NCBI RefSeq assembly: GCF_900142965.1
Contig: NZ_FRCQ01000001.1
Location: 124,001-188,000 of the forward strand
Direction: 5' to 3'
Source: Rhizobacter sp. OV335
GTDB taxonomy: Bacteria; Pseudomonadota; Gammaproteobacteria; Burkholderiales; Burkholderiaceae_C
DNA: 64,000 nucleotides
In this document: in pieces, positions 46,303 to 54,470 of the stretch
Position numbering within the stretch: the first letter of the stretch is position 1
Layout: every line of letters starts with the position of its first letter
Translations under genes and position numbers: made by a program
Notes under the pieces: generated by a model
What the model was told of the DNA's origin: nothing
Databases searched by the model: none
Seen by the model: only the letters and a program-made list of their open reading frames with translations

Positions 46303-49300
46303 TCAGGCCGTCGGCTTGCCGGACTCGGACTCGAACGGCAGCTTGACCTGCGACAGGTCCTTGCGCGTCTCGACCAGCACCAGCGGGCCTTCGTCGATCG
46401 CGACCGGCGGGCGGGGCTCGCGTGGCACGTGGATCGGCTTCGGCTCGCGGGCCATCGCTTCCTGCACGGCGCGGATCTTGTCGGTGTCCGAGTTGACCCA
46501 TTCCAGCCCGGCGGTCTGCGCGACCGACTGCAGGTCGGCCAACGGCAGCACGAAGCGCGCCGCCGGTGCGGCGACCGGCGCTGCCACGGGAGCGGCGACC
46601 GGAGCCGCCACGACCGGGGCTGCGGCCACCACCGGAGCGGCCACCGGCACGACAGCGGGCTCGGCCACCGGCGCTGCTGCGACCGGCGCAACGGCCGGCG
46701 CTGCCACGAACGGTGCCTGGACCGGCGGCGTGTAGGCAGGCGCCTCGGCGATCTCGGAGCGGTACGCCGGTTCGGCCACCGCGGCGGCCGGAGCCTCGCT
46801 GGTGGTGCCGGGTTCGGCGCCTTCAGCGGACGGTGCACCGCCTTCAGTCTCGTCGCGTCGTTCACGGCGCTGGCGATCCCGGCCGCGGCCACGGCGTCGG
46901 CCATCGCGCTCGCCTTCCGGCGTGGCGTTGCCACCGTCCGGCGCACCGGCAGACTCGGCACTGTCGCCCTGCTGGTCGGCGGCATCCACCGGCCGCTGCT
47001 CGGCGCGGACTGCCGCATCGTCGCCCTGTGCGTCGGTAGCCAGTTCGGCACCGCCCTCGGTCACGACGGCTTCGCCATTGCGGGCGTCGTCACGGTCGCG
47101 GCCACCCCGGCCACGACGACGGCGACGGCTGCCTTCACGGGCCTCGCCGCCTTCGGCATCGGGACTCGGCACGGTGTCGCTGAAAGCCTGCACCGGAGCG
47201 ACTTCGGCCACGGCGCCATCGACCGGCGCATCGGCCGGACGGCGTTCACGCTCGGGGCGCGGACCGCGACCACCACGGCCTTCGCCTCGGCCTTCACCGC
47301 GCGCTTCGCCTCGGCCTTCACCGCGCGCTTCTCCGCGACCCTCACCGCGTCCTTCACCACGCGGCGGACGTTCGTCCGTGCGCGGCGCGACGGCTGCGCC
47401 ACCGGCCTCGACGCCGGCGGCCACTTCCTCGACACGCTCGCTGCGCTCGTTGCGGCGGCCACCGCGTTCACCACCACGATCGCCACGTTCCGGACGGTCG
47501 CCACGGCCTTCCGGACGTCCCTCGGTGCGGGCCTCATTGCGACCTTCACCACGACCTTCACCGCGGCCGCCTTCCGGACGACCCTCGCCGCGGCCTTCGC
47601 CACGACCCCGATCCCCACCGCGCTCACCGCGGCGCCCATCGCGCTTGCCGTCGCGCTCGCCACGGCCGTTGCCGCGACCGCCACGATCGCCACGTTCACC
47701 GCGACCATCGCGCTTCGCGCCGGCCTCGCCGGTCGTTGCCACCGGGGCCTTCACCACCGGTGCAGCCTCCGGCTCGCCGGCGCCGAACAGGCGCTTGACC
47801 CAGCCGAAGAAGCCGCCACCGGCCGGCGCAGGGGCCGCGACCGGCGCCGGCGCGGGTGCTGCGGCCACCGGTGCCGCGACCGGTGCGGGCGCGGGCTTCG
47901 GCGGCACGATCGGTGCCGGCGTTTCGGGCAGGATGCCCTTGATCACCGGCTCCTGCTTCGGCTTGGCCTTCTCGCGGCGGGTGATGCCGACCTCGTCGTC
48001 CGGCTCCTCGATCATCGAGTAGCTGACCTGCAGGTTCTCCAGGCGTGGATCGTCGTGGCGCAGGCGCTCGAGCTTGTAGTTCGGCGTGTCCAGGTGCTTG
48101 TTCGGCACCAGCAGCACGGTGATGCGCTGCTTCAGTTCGATCTTCGTGATCTCGGTGCGCTTCTCGTTCAGCAGGAACGAGGTCACCTCCACCGGCACCT
48201 GCACATGCACGGCGGCGGTGTTGTCCTTCATCGACTCCTCCTGCACCATGCGCAGGATCTGCAGCGCGCTGGATTCGGTGTCGCGGATGTGGCCGGTGCC
48301 GTTGCAACGCGGGCAGGTGATGTGGCTGCCTTCGCTCAGCGCCGGGCGCAGGCGCTGGCGGCTCAGTTCGAGCAGGCCGAACTTGCTGATCGAGCTGAAC
48401 TGCACGCGGGCGCGGTCCTGGCGCAGCGCGTCGCGCAGCCGGGTCTCGACCTCGCGGCGGTTCTTCGACTCTTCCATGTCGATGAAGTCGACGACGATCA
48501 GGCCACCCAGGTCGCGCAGCCGCATCTGGCGCGCGATCTCGTCGGCGGCTTCCAGGTTGGTGCGGGTGGCGGTCTCTTCGATGTCGCTGCCGCGCGTGGA
48601 GCGGGCCGAGTTGACGTCGACCGAGACCAGCGCCTCGGTGTGGTCGATCACGATCGCGCCGCCCGACGGCAGGTTCACCGTGCGCGAGAACGCGGTCTCG
48701 ATCTGGTGCTCGATCTGGAAGCGCGAGAACAGCGGGGCGTCATCGCGGTAGCGCTTCACACGTGCGGCCGATTCCGGCATCACGTGGTTCATGAACTGCA
48801 TCGCCTGGTCGTAGATATCGTCGGTGTCGATCAGGATCTCGCCGACATCCGACGTGAAGTAGTCGCGGATCGCGCGGATCACCAGCGACGACTCCTGGTA
48901 GATCAGGAACGCACCTTTGCCGCCCTGCGACGCGCCGTCGATGGCGGTCCACAGCTTCAGCATGTAGTTCAGGTCCCACTGCAGCTCGACGGCGCTGCGG
49001 CCGATGCCGGCGGTGCGGGCGATCAGGCTCATGCCCTTCGGGTACTCGAGCTGGTCGAGGTTCTCCTTCAGCTCCTCGCGCTCTTCGCCCTCGATGCGCC
49101 GGCTGACGCCGCCGCCGCGCGGGTTGTTGGGCATCAGCACCAGGTAGCGGCCGGCCAGCGAGACGAAGGTGGTCAGGGCGGCGCCCTTGTTGCCGCGCTC
49201 TTCCTTCTCGACCTGGACCAGCAGCTGGTCGCCTTCGCGGATCACGTCCTGGATGCGCGCGTTACGCACGTCCGCGCCTTCGCGGAAGTAGTTCTTCGAG

Positions 49301-49518
49301 ATTTCCTTGAACGGCAGGAAGCCGTGGCGGTCCTCGCCGTAGTCGACGAAACAGGCTTCGAGCGAGGGCTCGACCCGCGTCACGACGGCCTTGTAGATGT
49401 TGCCCTTGCGTTGCTCGCGGCCTTCGATCTCGGTCTCGAAGTCCAGCAGCTTCTGGCCGTCGACGATCGCGAGGCGACGCTCTTCGGGCTGCGTCGCATT
49501 GATCAGCATGCGTTTCAT
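46303..49518 (-). CDS. rne: Ribonuclease E
   Basis: A 1071-aa endoribonuclease. The catalytic half begins MKRMLINATQPEERRLAIVD, with an S1 domain (GNIYKAVVTRVEPSLEACFV), the 5' sensor, DNase-I-like motifs VSVDVNSARST and VVDFIDMEESKNR, and the zinc-link CPRCNGTG with C402 and C405. The C-terminal half (about 530-1071) is disordered, rich in Arg, Gly, Glu, Pro and Ala, serving as RNA-binding and degradosome scaffold. AAGGAG precedes the ATG by about 6 bases. It is divergent from rluC across a 636-bp gap, which suggests a long regulated leader. Confidence 0.96.
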   Translation of the reverse strand: MKRMLINATQPEERRLAIVDGQKLLDFETEIEGREQRKGNIYKAVVTRVEPSLEACFVDYGEDRHGFLPFKEISKNYFREGADVRNARIQDVIREGDQLLVQVEKEERGNKGAALTTFVSLAGRYLVLMPNNPRGGGVSRRIEGEEREELKENLDQLEYPKGMSLIARTAGIGRSAVELQWDLNYMLKLWTAIDGASQGGKGAFLIYQESSLVIRAIRDYFTSDVGEILIDTDDIYDQAMQFMNHVMPESAARVKRYRDDAPLFSRFQIEHQIETAFSRTVNLPSGGAIVIDHTEALVSVDVNSARSTRGSDIEETATRTNLEAADEIARQMRLRDLGGLIVVDFIDMEESKNRREVETRLRDALRQDRARVQFSSISKFGLLELSRQRLRPALSEGSHITCPRCNGTGHIRDTESSALQILRMVQEESMKDNTAAVHVQVPVEVTSFLLNEKRTEITKIELKQRITVLLVPNKHLDTPNYKLERLRHDDPRLENLQVSYSMIEEPDDEVGITRREKAKPKQEPVIKGILPETPAPIVPPKPAPAPVAAPVAAAPAPAPVAAPAPAGGGFFGWVKRLFGAGEPEAAPVVKAPVATTGEAGAKRDGRGERGDRGGRGNGRGERDGKRDGRRGERGGDRGRGEGRGEGRPEGGRGEGRGEGRNEARTEGRPEGRGDRPERGDRGGERGGRRNERSERVEEVAAGVEAGGAAVAPRTDERPPRGEGRGEGRGEARGEGRGEARGEGRGEGRGGRGPRPERERRPADAPVDGAVAEVAPVQAFSDTVPSPDAEGGEAREGSRRRRRGRGGRDRDDARNGEAVVTEGGAELATDAQGDDAAVRAEQRPVDAADQQGDSAESAGAPDGGNATPEGERDGRRRGRGRDRQRRERRDETEGGAPSAEGAEPGTTSEAPAAAVAEPAYRSEIAEAPAYTPPVQAPFVAAPAVAPVAAAPVAEPAVVPVAAPVVAAAPVVAAPVAAPVAAPVAAPAARFVLPLADLQSVAQTAGLEWVNSDTDKIRAVQEAMAREPKPIHVPREPRPPVAIDEGPLVLVETRKDLSQVKLPFESESGKPTA
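47281..47328 (-). repeat. 24-bp exact tandem repeat within rne
   Basis: Two identical 24-bp units lie head to tail in the part of rne encoding GEARGEGR-type repeats. Several more diverged copies flank it (about 47255-47360 and 47520-47720). They encode an Arg-Gly-Glu octapeptide-like array and are a likely hot spot for length variation. Confidence 0.8.
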
Positions 49519-50154
49519 GTGCGCTCCTTCGCCACCACCGCGCTGTGTTGTGCGCGAGTGGCAGCCATTCAACATGCCGCCTCTGAAACCTCAGGGGCGA
49601 CTCATCGATGCACGAGAAACGTGGATGAACCGGAAGGAATCGCCCTGGACTGCGTTGACGCGGGATCGATCAGTCGATCGGCCGGTCAGGCAGCGTTGGC
49701 GCATGCGAGACAGTGGGCGCTGCGGGGCGCGAGGCCGGTGTTCGAGGCACGACCCCGGCACGGCCGGCCAGCGCGAACCCGCAGGCACGAGGCCGGGTTA
49801 CGGCGCGCAAGGCACACGGTGGGCAGTGGTGGGGGGTGGGGGCCGGGAACATGTTCCGCAATGACTACTGGACGCGGGAAGGAGGCTGAAGATCAATGGT
49901 CGACGCCGGTAAGCGACGACCCTGCTTCGATGTCTCCTGCCTGGAAACCTTTTTGACAGGGGTTCGTTCTTTGTTTCTCTGCCATGCCGGGCTGCGTGCC
50001 GCCTCGATCGCGTGGGGACGGGGCCTACCGCGGGCCGGGCATGTTGCATCACCTGTTGGCCGGGCCCTCAGGCTCGACCGCCACTGTCGTCGCAGGCGCC
50101 GGTTCAACGCCATCGACGTTAAACTCAGATAAATCAAACACTTACGACAACAAC
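49519..50154. other. 636-bp divergent intergenic region between rne and rluC
   Basis: No protein gene is convincing here. A perfect TATAAT on the minus strand near 50170 would give rne a leader of about 640 nt, comparable in concept to the long autoregulatory rne leader of E. coli. The stretch 50115-50150 is markedly AT-rich and probably promoter DNA. A TTGACA at 49953 on the plus strand has no matching -10. Confidence 0.6.
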
Positions 50155-51177
50155 GTGGTGCAACGCATTATAGGGGCCAAAGCAGGTCGGCCGGCAAGCA
50201 CCGCGGTGAGGGGGCCGGCCGAGGCGCTGGCGCCGGCCGTCCAGCAGGTCGAGATCGATGAAGGCTCCGAGGGCCAGCGCCTCGACAACTTCCTGATCAA
50301 GCTGCTGAAAGGCGTGCCCAAGACCCACGTGTACCGCGTGATCCGCTCGGGCGAAGTGCGCGTCAACAAGGGCCGGGCCGCCGCCGACACGCGGCTGGCG
50401 ATCGGCGACCTGGTGCGCGTGCCGCCGGTGCGCATGGCCGATCCGTCGGCGGTGCCGCCCGCGCCGGCGCGCGAGTTCCCGGTGGTGTTCGAAGACGAGC
50501 ACCTGATGGCGGTCAACAAGCCGGCCGGCGTCGCGGTGCACGGCGGCAGCGGCGTCAGCTCGGGCGTCATCGAGCAGTTGCGCCAGGCGCGGCCGACCGC
50601 GAAGTTCCTCGAACTGGTGCACCGGCTCGACAAGGAAACCTCCGGCCTGCTGCTGATCGCGAAGAAGCGCTCGGCGCTGGTCGCGCTGCAGGATCAGTTC
50701 CGCAGCCGCGAGACCGGCAAGACCTACGCCGCGCTGGTGGTCGGCGCCTGGCCGGCCTCGCGCAAGGTCATCGACGTGGCCTTGCACAAGTTCCTGACCG
50801 GCGAAGGGGAGCGCCGCGTGCGCGCGGTGGACGAGGACAACGAAGACGGCCGGCGCTCGATCACGCTGGTGCGCATCGCGCAGGCCTACGCCGGCTTCAC
50901 GCTGCTCGATGTGACGATCAAGACCGGCCGCACGCACCAGATCCGCGTGCACCTGGCGCACGAGGGCCACCCGATCGCCGGCGACGAGAAGTACGGCGAC
51001 TTCGCCGTCAACAAGGCGCTGGCGCGCGGCGAGGCGGTGAAGGGCGTGCGCTTCGAGCGGATGTTCCTGCACGCGCGGCGCCTGCGCTTCGAGCACCCCG
51101 CCAGCGGCGAGGCCATCGAACTCGAGGCGCCGTTGCCGGCAGAATGCAGTTCGTTCCTCCAGACCCTGCCGTCATGA
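50155..51177 (+). CDS. rluC: Ribosomal large subunit pseudouridine synthase C
   Basis: A 340-aa pseudouridine synthase for 23S rRNA. An N-terminal S4 domain (QRLDNFLIKLLKGVPKTHVY, then RSGEVRVNKGRAAADT) precedes the catalytic domain, where D159 lies in ELVHRLDKETSGLLL. The C-terminal TGRTHQIRVHLAHEGHPIAG is typical of RluC/RluD. The start is uncertain: GTG 50155 or 50158 follow the AT-rich promoter region, while upstream in-frame ATGs would add low-complexity residues. The divergent rne partner is the usual neighbour. Confidence 0.93.
   Translation: MVQRIIGAKAGRPASTAVRGPAEALAPAVQQVEIDEGSEGQRLDNFLIKLLKGVPKTHVYRVIRSGEVRVNKGRAAADTRLAIGDLVRVPPVRMADPSAVPPAPAREFPVVFEDEHLMAVNKPAGVAVHGGSGVSSGVIEQLRQARPTAKFLELVHRLDKETSGLLLIAKKRSALVALQDQFRSRETGKTYAALVVGAWPASRKVIDVALHKFLTGEGERRVRAVDEDNEDGRRSITLVRIAQAYAGFTLLDVTIKTGRTHQIRVHLAHEGHPIAGDEKYGDFAVNKALARGEAVKGVRFERMFLHARRLRFEHPASGEAIELEAPLPAECSSFLQTLPS
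50167..50172 (-). promoter_or_regulatory. Consensus -10 (TATAAT) candidate for rne
   Basis: Read on the minus strand, TATAAT is exact. TTGCCG lies upstream with a 19-bp spacer (complement of 50192-50197). It overlaps the first codons assigned to rluC, so the divergent genes may share or compete for promoter space. Confidence 0.45.
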
Positions 51178-51836
51178 CCCTTCCTCGCCAGTTCGACCTG
51201 ATCGCCTTCGATTGGGACGGCACGCTGTTCGATTCGACCACGCTGATCGCGCGCTGCATTCAGGCGGCCTGTGCCGACGTCGGCACCGCGATACCGACCG
51301 ACGAAGCCGCGAGCTACGTGATCGGCCTCGGACTGGTCGAAGCGCTGCAGCATGCCGCGCCGGGCCTGACCCGCGAGCAGTACCCGGCGCTCGCCGACCG
51401 CTACCGCCACCATTACTTCGCGAAACAGCACGAGATCGTGCTGTTCCCCGGCACGCTGGAGATGCTGGCCGCGCTGAAGGCGCGCAACCACTGGCTGAGC
51501 GTGGCCACCGGCAAGTCGCGCCGCGGGCTCGACGAGGCCTTGCGCACGGCCGACCTGCTGCGCCATTTCGATGCCACCCGCACCGCCGACGAGACCGCGT
51601 CGAAGCCGAACCCGCAGATGCTGCACGAGCTGATGGCCGAGCTCGGCGTCGAGCCCGAGCGCACGCTGATGATCGGCGACACCACGCACGACCTGCAGAT
51701 GGCGGTGAACGCCGGCGTCGCCTGCATCGGCGTCAGCTACGGGGCGCATGCGCCGGAGGCCTTCGAGGCCTTCGCGCCGCGCTTCGTCGCGCACTCGGTG
51801 CCCGAGCTGGCCGAGTGGCTGAGTCACCATGGCTGA
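51174..51836 (+). CDS. HAD-superfamily phosphatase (phosphoglycolate-phosphatase-like)
   Basis: A 220-aa HAD hydrolase. Motif I is DWDGTLFDSTT (nucleophile D13, D15), motif II in VATGKSRRG, motif III K in TASKPNPQML, and motif IV MIGDTTHDLQMA. The helical cap (residues about 18-85) matches the Gph-like subfamily. Substrate unknown; related proteins next to rluC are annotated as phosphoglycolate phosphatases. The start overlaps the rluC stop (ATGA). Confidence 0.9.
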   Translation: MTLPRQFDLIAFDWDGTLFDSTTLIARCIQAACADVGTAIPTDEAASYVIGLGLVEALQHAAPGLTREQYPALADRYRHHYFAKQHEIVLFPGTLEMLAALKARNHWLSVATGKSRRGLDEALRTADLLRHFDATRTADETASKPNPQMLHELMAELGVEPERTLMIGDTTHDLQMAVNAGVACIGVSYGAHAPEAFEAFAPRFVAHSVPELAEWLSHHG

Positions 51837-52239
51837 GCCTTTGCAGCCACCTTCGCTGATGCCGGTGCCGAGCGAGCGGCGCCGCCTGTGCGCTGCGGCG
51901 GAACTGATCGAGAAGGGCCAGGCGCTGGTGTTCGACGTGCTGCAGTACCGCGAACCGACACGCGCCTTCGCGCTGCGCTTCGAGGGCCGCGTCGTCGCCT
52001 ACCTGAACCGCTGCGTGCACGTGCCGGCCGAGATGGACTGGCAGCCCGGCGAGTTCCTCGACAGCGGCCGTGAGTTCATCCTCTGCTCGATCCACGGCGC
52101 GGCCTACGACCCGCTGAACGGCCGCTGTGTCGCCGGCCCGTGCGGCCGCGGCAAGCTGACGGAATTGCGCGTCGAGGAAGAGGCCGGCGAGGTCTATTGG
52201 TATCCTTCGCGCGACGTCCAACCCGCCTTCGAAGACTGA
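51829..52239 (+). CDS. Rieske [2Fe-2S] domain protein
   Basis: A 136-aa single-domain Rieske protein. Cluster ligands are C62 and H64 in NRCVHVPAEMDW, and C86 and H89 in ILCSIHGAAYDP. No signal peptide, so cytoplasmic. It overlaps the HAD gene by 8 bp and is followed by an SppA-like peptidase after 23 bp. Probably a ferredoxin-like electron carrier; the partner is unknown. Confidence 0.9.
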   Translation: MAEPLQPPSLMPVPSERRRLCAAAELIEKGQALVFDVLQYREPTRAFALRFEGRVVAYLNRCVHVPAEMDWQPGEFLDSGREFILCSIHGAAYDPLNGRCVAGPCGRGKLTELRVEEEAGEVYWYPSRDVQPAFED

Positions 52240-52262
52240 ACGAAGGCTGCCGAAAGCCCCGC

Positions 52263-53279
52263 ATGAATCCGCACGACGAGTTGCCCTCGCCCGACGCTGC
52301 CACGCCCGTTCCTCCGCCCGCACCGGCGCCGGTGGCGGTGACCGCCGCAGCCGCCCGGCCCTCGATGGAAGAGACCGTCGACGAACTGGCCCGCGCCTTC
52401 TTCAAGGACCGCCGCACCGACCGCCGCTGGAAGCTGTTCTTCCGCTGGAGCTGGCTGCTGGTGTTCGCGGTGATCGCGTGGGCGCTGATCACGGCGCGCA
52501 ACCATTCGGCCACGCCGAGCGGGCCGCACACCGCGCTGATCGAGGTGCGCGGCGAGATCGCGTCCGACACCGAGGCCAGCGCCGAGTTGCTGGTCGGTGC
52601 GTTGAAGAACGCCTTCGAGGATGACGGTGCTCAGGCCATCGTGCTGCGCATCAACTCGCCGGGCGGCAGCCCGGTGCAGGCCGGCATCATCAACGACGAG
52701 ATCCGCCGGCTGAAGGCCAAGCACCAGAAGAAGGTGTATGCGGTGGTCGAGGAAACCTGTGCGTCCGGGGCGTACTACATCGCCGTCGCGGCCGACGAGA
52801 TCTATGCCGACAAGGCCTCGATCGTCGGCTCGATCGGCGTGCTGATGGACGGCTTCGGCTTCACCGGCACGATGGAGAAGCTGGGCGTCGAGCGCCGCCT
52901 GATGACGGCCGGCGAGAACAAGGGCATCGGCGATCCGTTCTCGCCGGTCAGCGACAAGCAGCGCGCCTACACGCAGGCGATGCTCGACCAGATCCACCAG
53001 CAGTTCATCGGCGTCGTGAAGGAAGGCCGCGGCAAGCGGCTGAAGATCGGCCCCGACACCTTCAGCGGCCTGTTCTGGAACGGCCAGCAGGCGCTGGAGA
53101 TGGGCCTGATCGACCACCTGGGCAACCTCGACATGGTGGCGCGCGAGGTCGTGAAAGCCGAAGAGGTGATCGACTACACGCCGCGCGACAACGTCGCCGA
53201 GCGGCTGGCCAAGCGCTTCGGCGCGTCGATCGGGGCGGGCGCGGTGCGCGCGTTGCAGGGCACGCTGAACCTGCGCTGA
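52263..53279 (+). CDS. sppA: Signal peptide peptidase SppA-like (S49 family)
   Basis: A 338-aa membrane-anchored S49 protease. A Pro/Ala-rich cytoplasmic N-terminus precedes one transmembrane helix (about residues 60-80, LFFRWSWLLVFAVIAWALIT). The catalytic dyad is S168 in ETCASGAYYIA and K220 in AGENKGIGDPF, 52 residues apart as in short SppA proteins. It degrades cleaved signal peptides in the membrane. It is the last gene of the rluC-HAD-Rieske-sppA run and converges on ureG. Confidence 0.92.
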   Translation: MNPHDELPSPDAATPVPPPAPAPVAVTAAAARPSMEETVDELARAFFKDRRTDRRWKLFFRWSWLLVFAVIAWALITARNHSATPSGPHTALIEVRGEIASDTEASAELLVGALKNAFEDDGAQAIVLRINSPGGSPVQAGIINDEIRRLKAKHQKKVYAVVEETCASGAYYIAVAADEIYADKASIVGSIGVLMDGFGFTGTMEKLGVERRLMTAGENKGIGDPFSPVSDKQRAYTQAMLDQIHQQFIGVVKEGRGKRLKIGPDTFSGLFWNGQQALEMGLIDHLGNLDMVAREVVKAEEVIDYTPRDNVAERLAKRFGASIGAGAVRALQGTLNLR

Positions 53280-53290
53280 CCGTATCCGGG

Positions 53291-53935
53291 CTACACGAGC
53301 ATGCCGCGCTTCTCGATGAACGCCACGACGTCGGCCAACCCGGCCCGCGTCTTCAGATTGCTCATCACATAAGGCCGGTTCGGCCGCATGCGCTTCGTGT
53401 CGGCTTCCATCACCGACAGGTCGGCGCCCACATGCGGCGCCAGGTCGGTCTTGTTGATCACGAACAGGTCGCTCTTCGTGATGCCGGGCCCGCCCTTGCG
53501 CGGGATCTTCTCGCCGGCCGCGACGTCGATCACGTAGATTGTCAGGTCGCTCAGCTCGGGGCTGAAGGTGGCCGCGAGGTTGTCGCCGCCGGACTCGATG
53601 AAGACGATGTCGGCGTTCGGGAACTTGCCGAGCATGCGGTCGACCGCTTCGAGGTTGATCGACGCATCTTCGCGGATGGCGGTGTGCGGGCAGCCGCCGG
53701 TCTCGACGCCCATGATGCGTTCGGCCTCGAGCGCGCCGGCCACCGTCAGCAGGCGCTGGTCTTCCTTGGTGTAGATGTCGTTCGTGACGACCACCAGGTC
53801 GTAGCGCTCGCGCATCGCCTTGCACAGCATCTCGACCAGCGTGGTCTTGCCGGAGCCGACCGGGCCGCCCACGCCCACGCGCAGCGGCGGAAGTTTCTTC
53901 GTGCGGTGAGGAATGCTGTGCAGGGCGGCGCTCAT
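53291..53935 (-). CDS. ureG: Urease accessory GTPase UreG
   Basis: A 214-aa SIMIBI GTPase delivering nickel to urease with UreE/F/D(H). P-loop [18 protein letters not shown], metal-site motif [29 protein letters not shown] and [13 protein letters not shown] are all present. The ATG at 53935 gives a short N-terminal extension. It is separated from ureE-ureF by four unrelated genes and 3.5 kb, although all lie on the same strand. Confidence 0.97.
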   Translation of the reverse strand: MSAALHSIPHRTKKLPPLRVGVGGPVGSGKTTLVEMLCKAMRERYDLVVVTNDIYTKEDQRLLTVAGALEAERIMGVETGGCPHTAIREDASINLEAVDRMLGKFPNADIVFIESGGDNLAATFSPELSDLTIYVIDVAAGEKIPRKGGPGITKSDLFVINKTDLAPHVGADLSVMEADTKRMRPNRPYVMSNLKTRAGLADVVAFIEKRGMLV

Positions 53936-53993
53936 GGGGTGCTCGGTTCGTCCAGGGTGGCAGGGCGAACCGAGTGTAGTGCCGGCTGCGCGC

Positions 53994-54299
53994 TCAGTTC
54001 TTCTTGGCCGGCGGCTTGCCGCCCTGTCCACCCCCCGGCGGGCCGCCGGCCGGGCGCAGCGCCAGCACGTCGCCGATCTTCTGGCAGGTGCCGGTGATGG
54101 TCTCGCCGCCGCGGCCGGCGAAGCTCGCGGTCGCGCCTTCGGCCTTGCCGTTGCAGGCCGCGATCGCTTCGGGCGGCGGTGCAGGCGGCTTGCCGCCCTG
54201 CGACGGCGCCTGGTCGGCGGCCAAGCTGGCCAGCGGCAGTGCCAGCAGCAGGGTGGCCGCAGCGGCGGCCCCGGTTCGGTACATCCAGTTCAAGGTCAT
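53994..54299 (-). CDS. Small exported Pro/Gly-rich protein, function unknown
   Basis: A 101-aa protein with a signal peptide (about 1-28, ending ASLA) and a mature part containing two cysteines ([12 protein letters not shown] and TGTCQKIG) that could form a disulfide, followed by a Pro-Gly-Lys-rich tail ([17 protein letters not shown]). AAGGAG about 10 bases before the ATG supports translation. It lies 58 bp upstream of ureG. I do not recognise a domain. Confidence 0.72.
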   Translation of the reverse strand: MTLNWMYRTGAAAAATLLLALPLASLAADQAPSQGGKPPAPPPEAIAACNGKAEGATASFAGRGGETITGTCQKIGDVLALRPAGGPPGGGQGGKPPAKKN

Positions 54300-54396
54300 G
54301 GGTCGTCTCCTTCGTGAAAAAACAGGCTGCCGCGCATATACGCACCTGCGCCATCGGCAACGCACGAGGCGGCACAGTCAAGCGACCGCCGCGGAA

Positions 54397-54459
54397 CCGG
54401 CTTTGCCGGGCCGCTGACGGTGCCCCCTTGAGGGGGAGGCGCCGAAGGCGCTTCGGGGG
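54397..54459. repeat. Array of three short hairpins downstream of the dioxygenase gene
   Basis: Three perfect stem-loops follow each other: CCGGC-TTT-GCCGG (54397-54409), CCCCCT-TG-AGGGGG (54423-54436) and GCGCC-GAA-GGCGC (54439-54451), then a G-rich stretch. This resembles a class of intergenic repeat I associate with Burkholderiales genomes. It may act as a terminator for the minus-strand dioxygenase gene or be a mobile short repeat. Confidence 0.55.
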
Positions 54460-54470
54460 AGGGTGTCATC

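Noticed and set aside
47255-47720. Tandem repeats that might suggest a CRISPR or mobile repeat
   Set aside because: Repeats are contiguous without spacers, in frame, and encode the Arg-Gly-Glu tail of RNase E.
46237-49956. Very long open frame (about 1239 codons) on the strand opposite rne
   Set aside because: It mirrors the rne coding frame. Its sequence is Ala/Thr/Arg-biased without domains, and rne is unmistakable on the other strand.
49953-49958. TTGACA in the rne-rluC gap (plus strand) as an rluC promoter
   Set aside because: No -10-like sequence 16-18 bp downstream; the match is probably chance.
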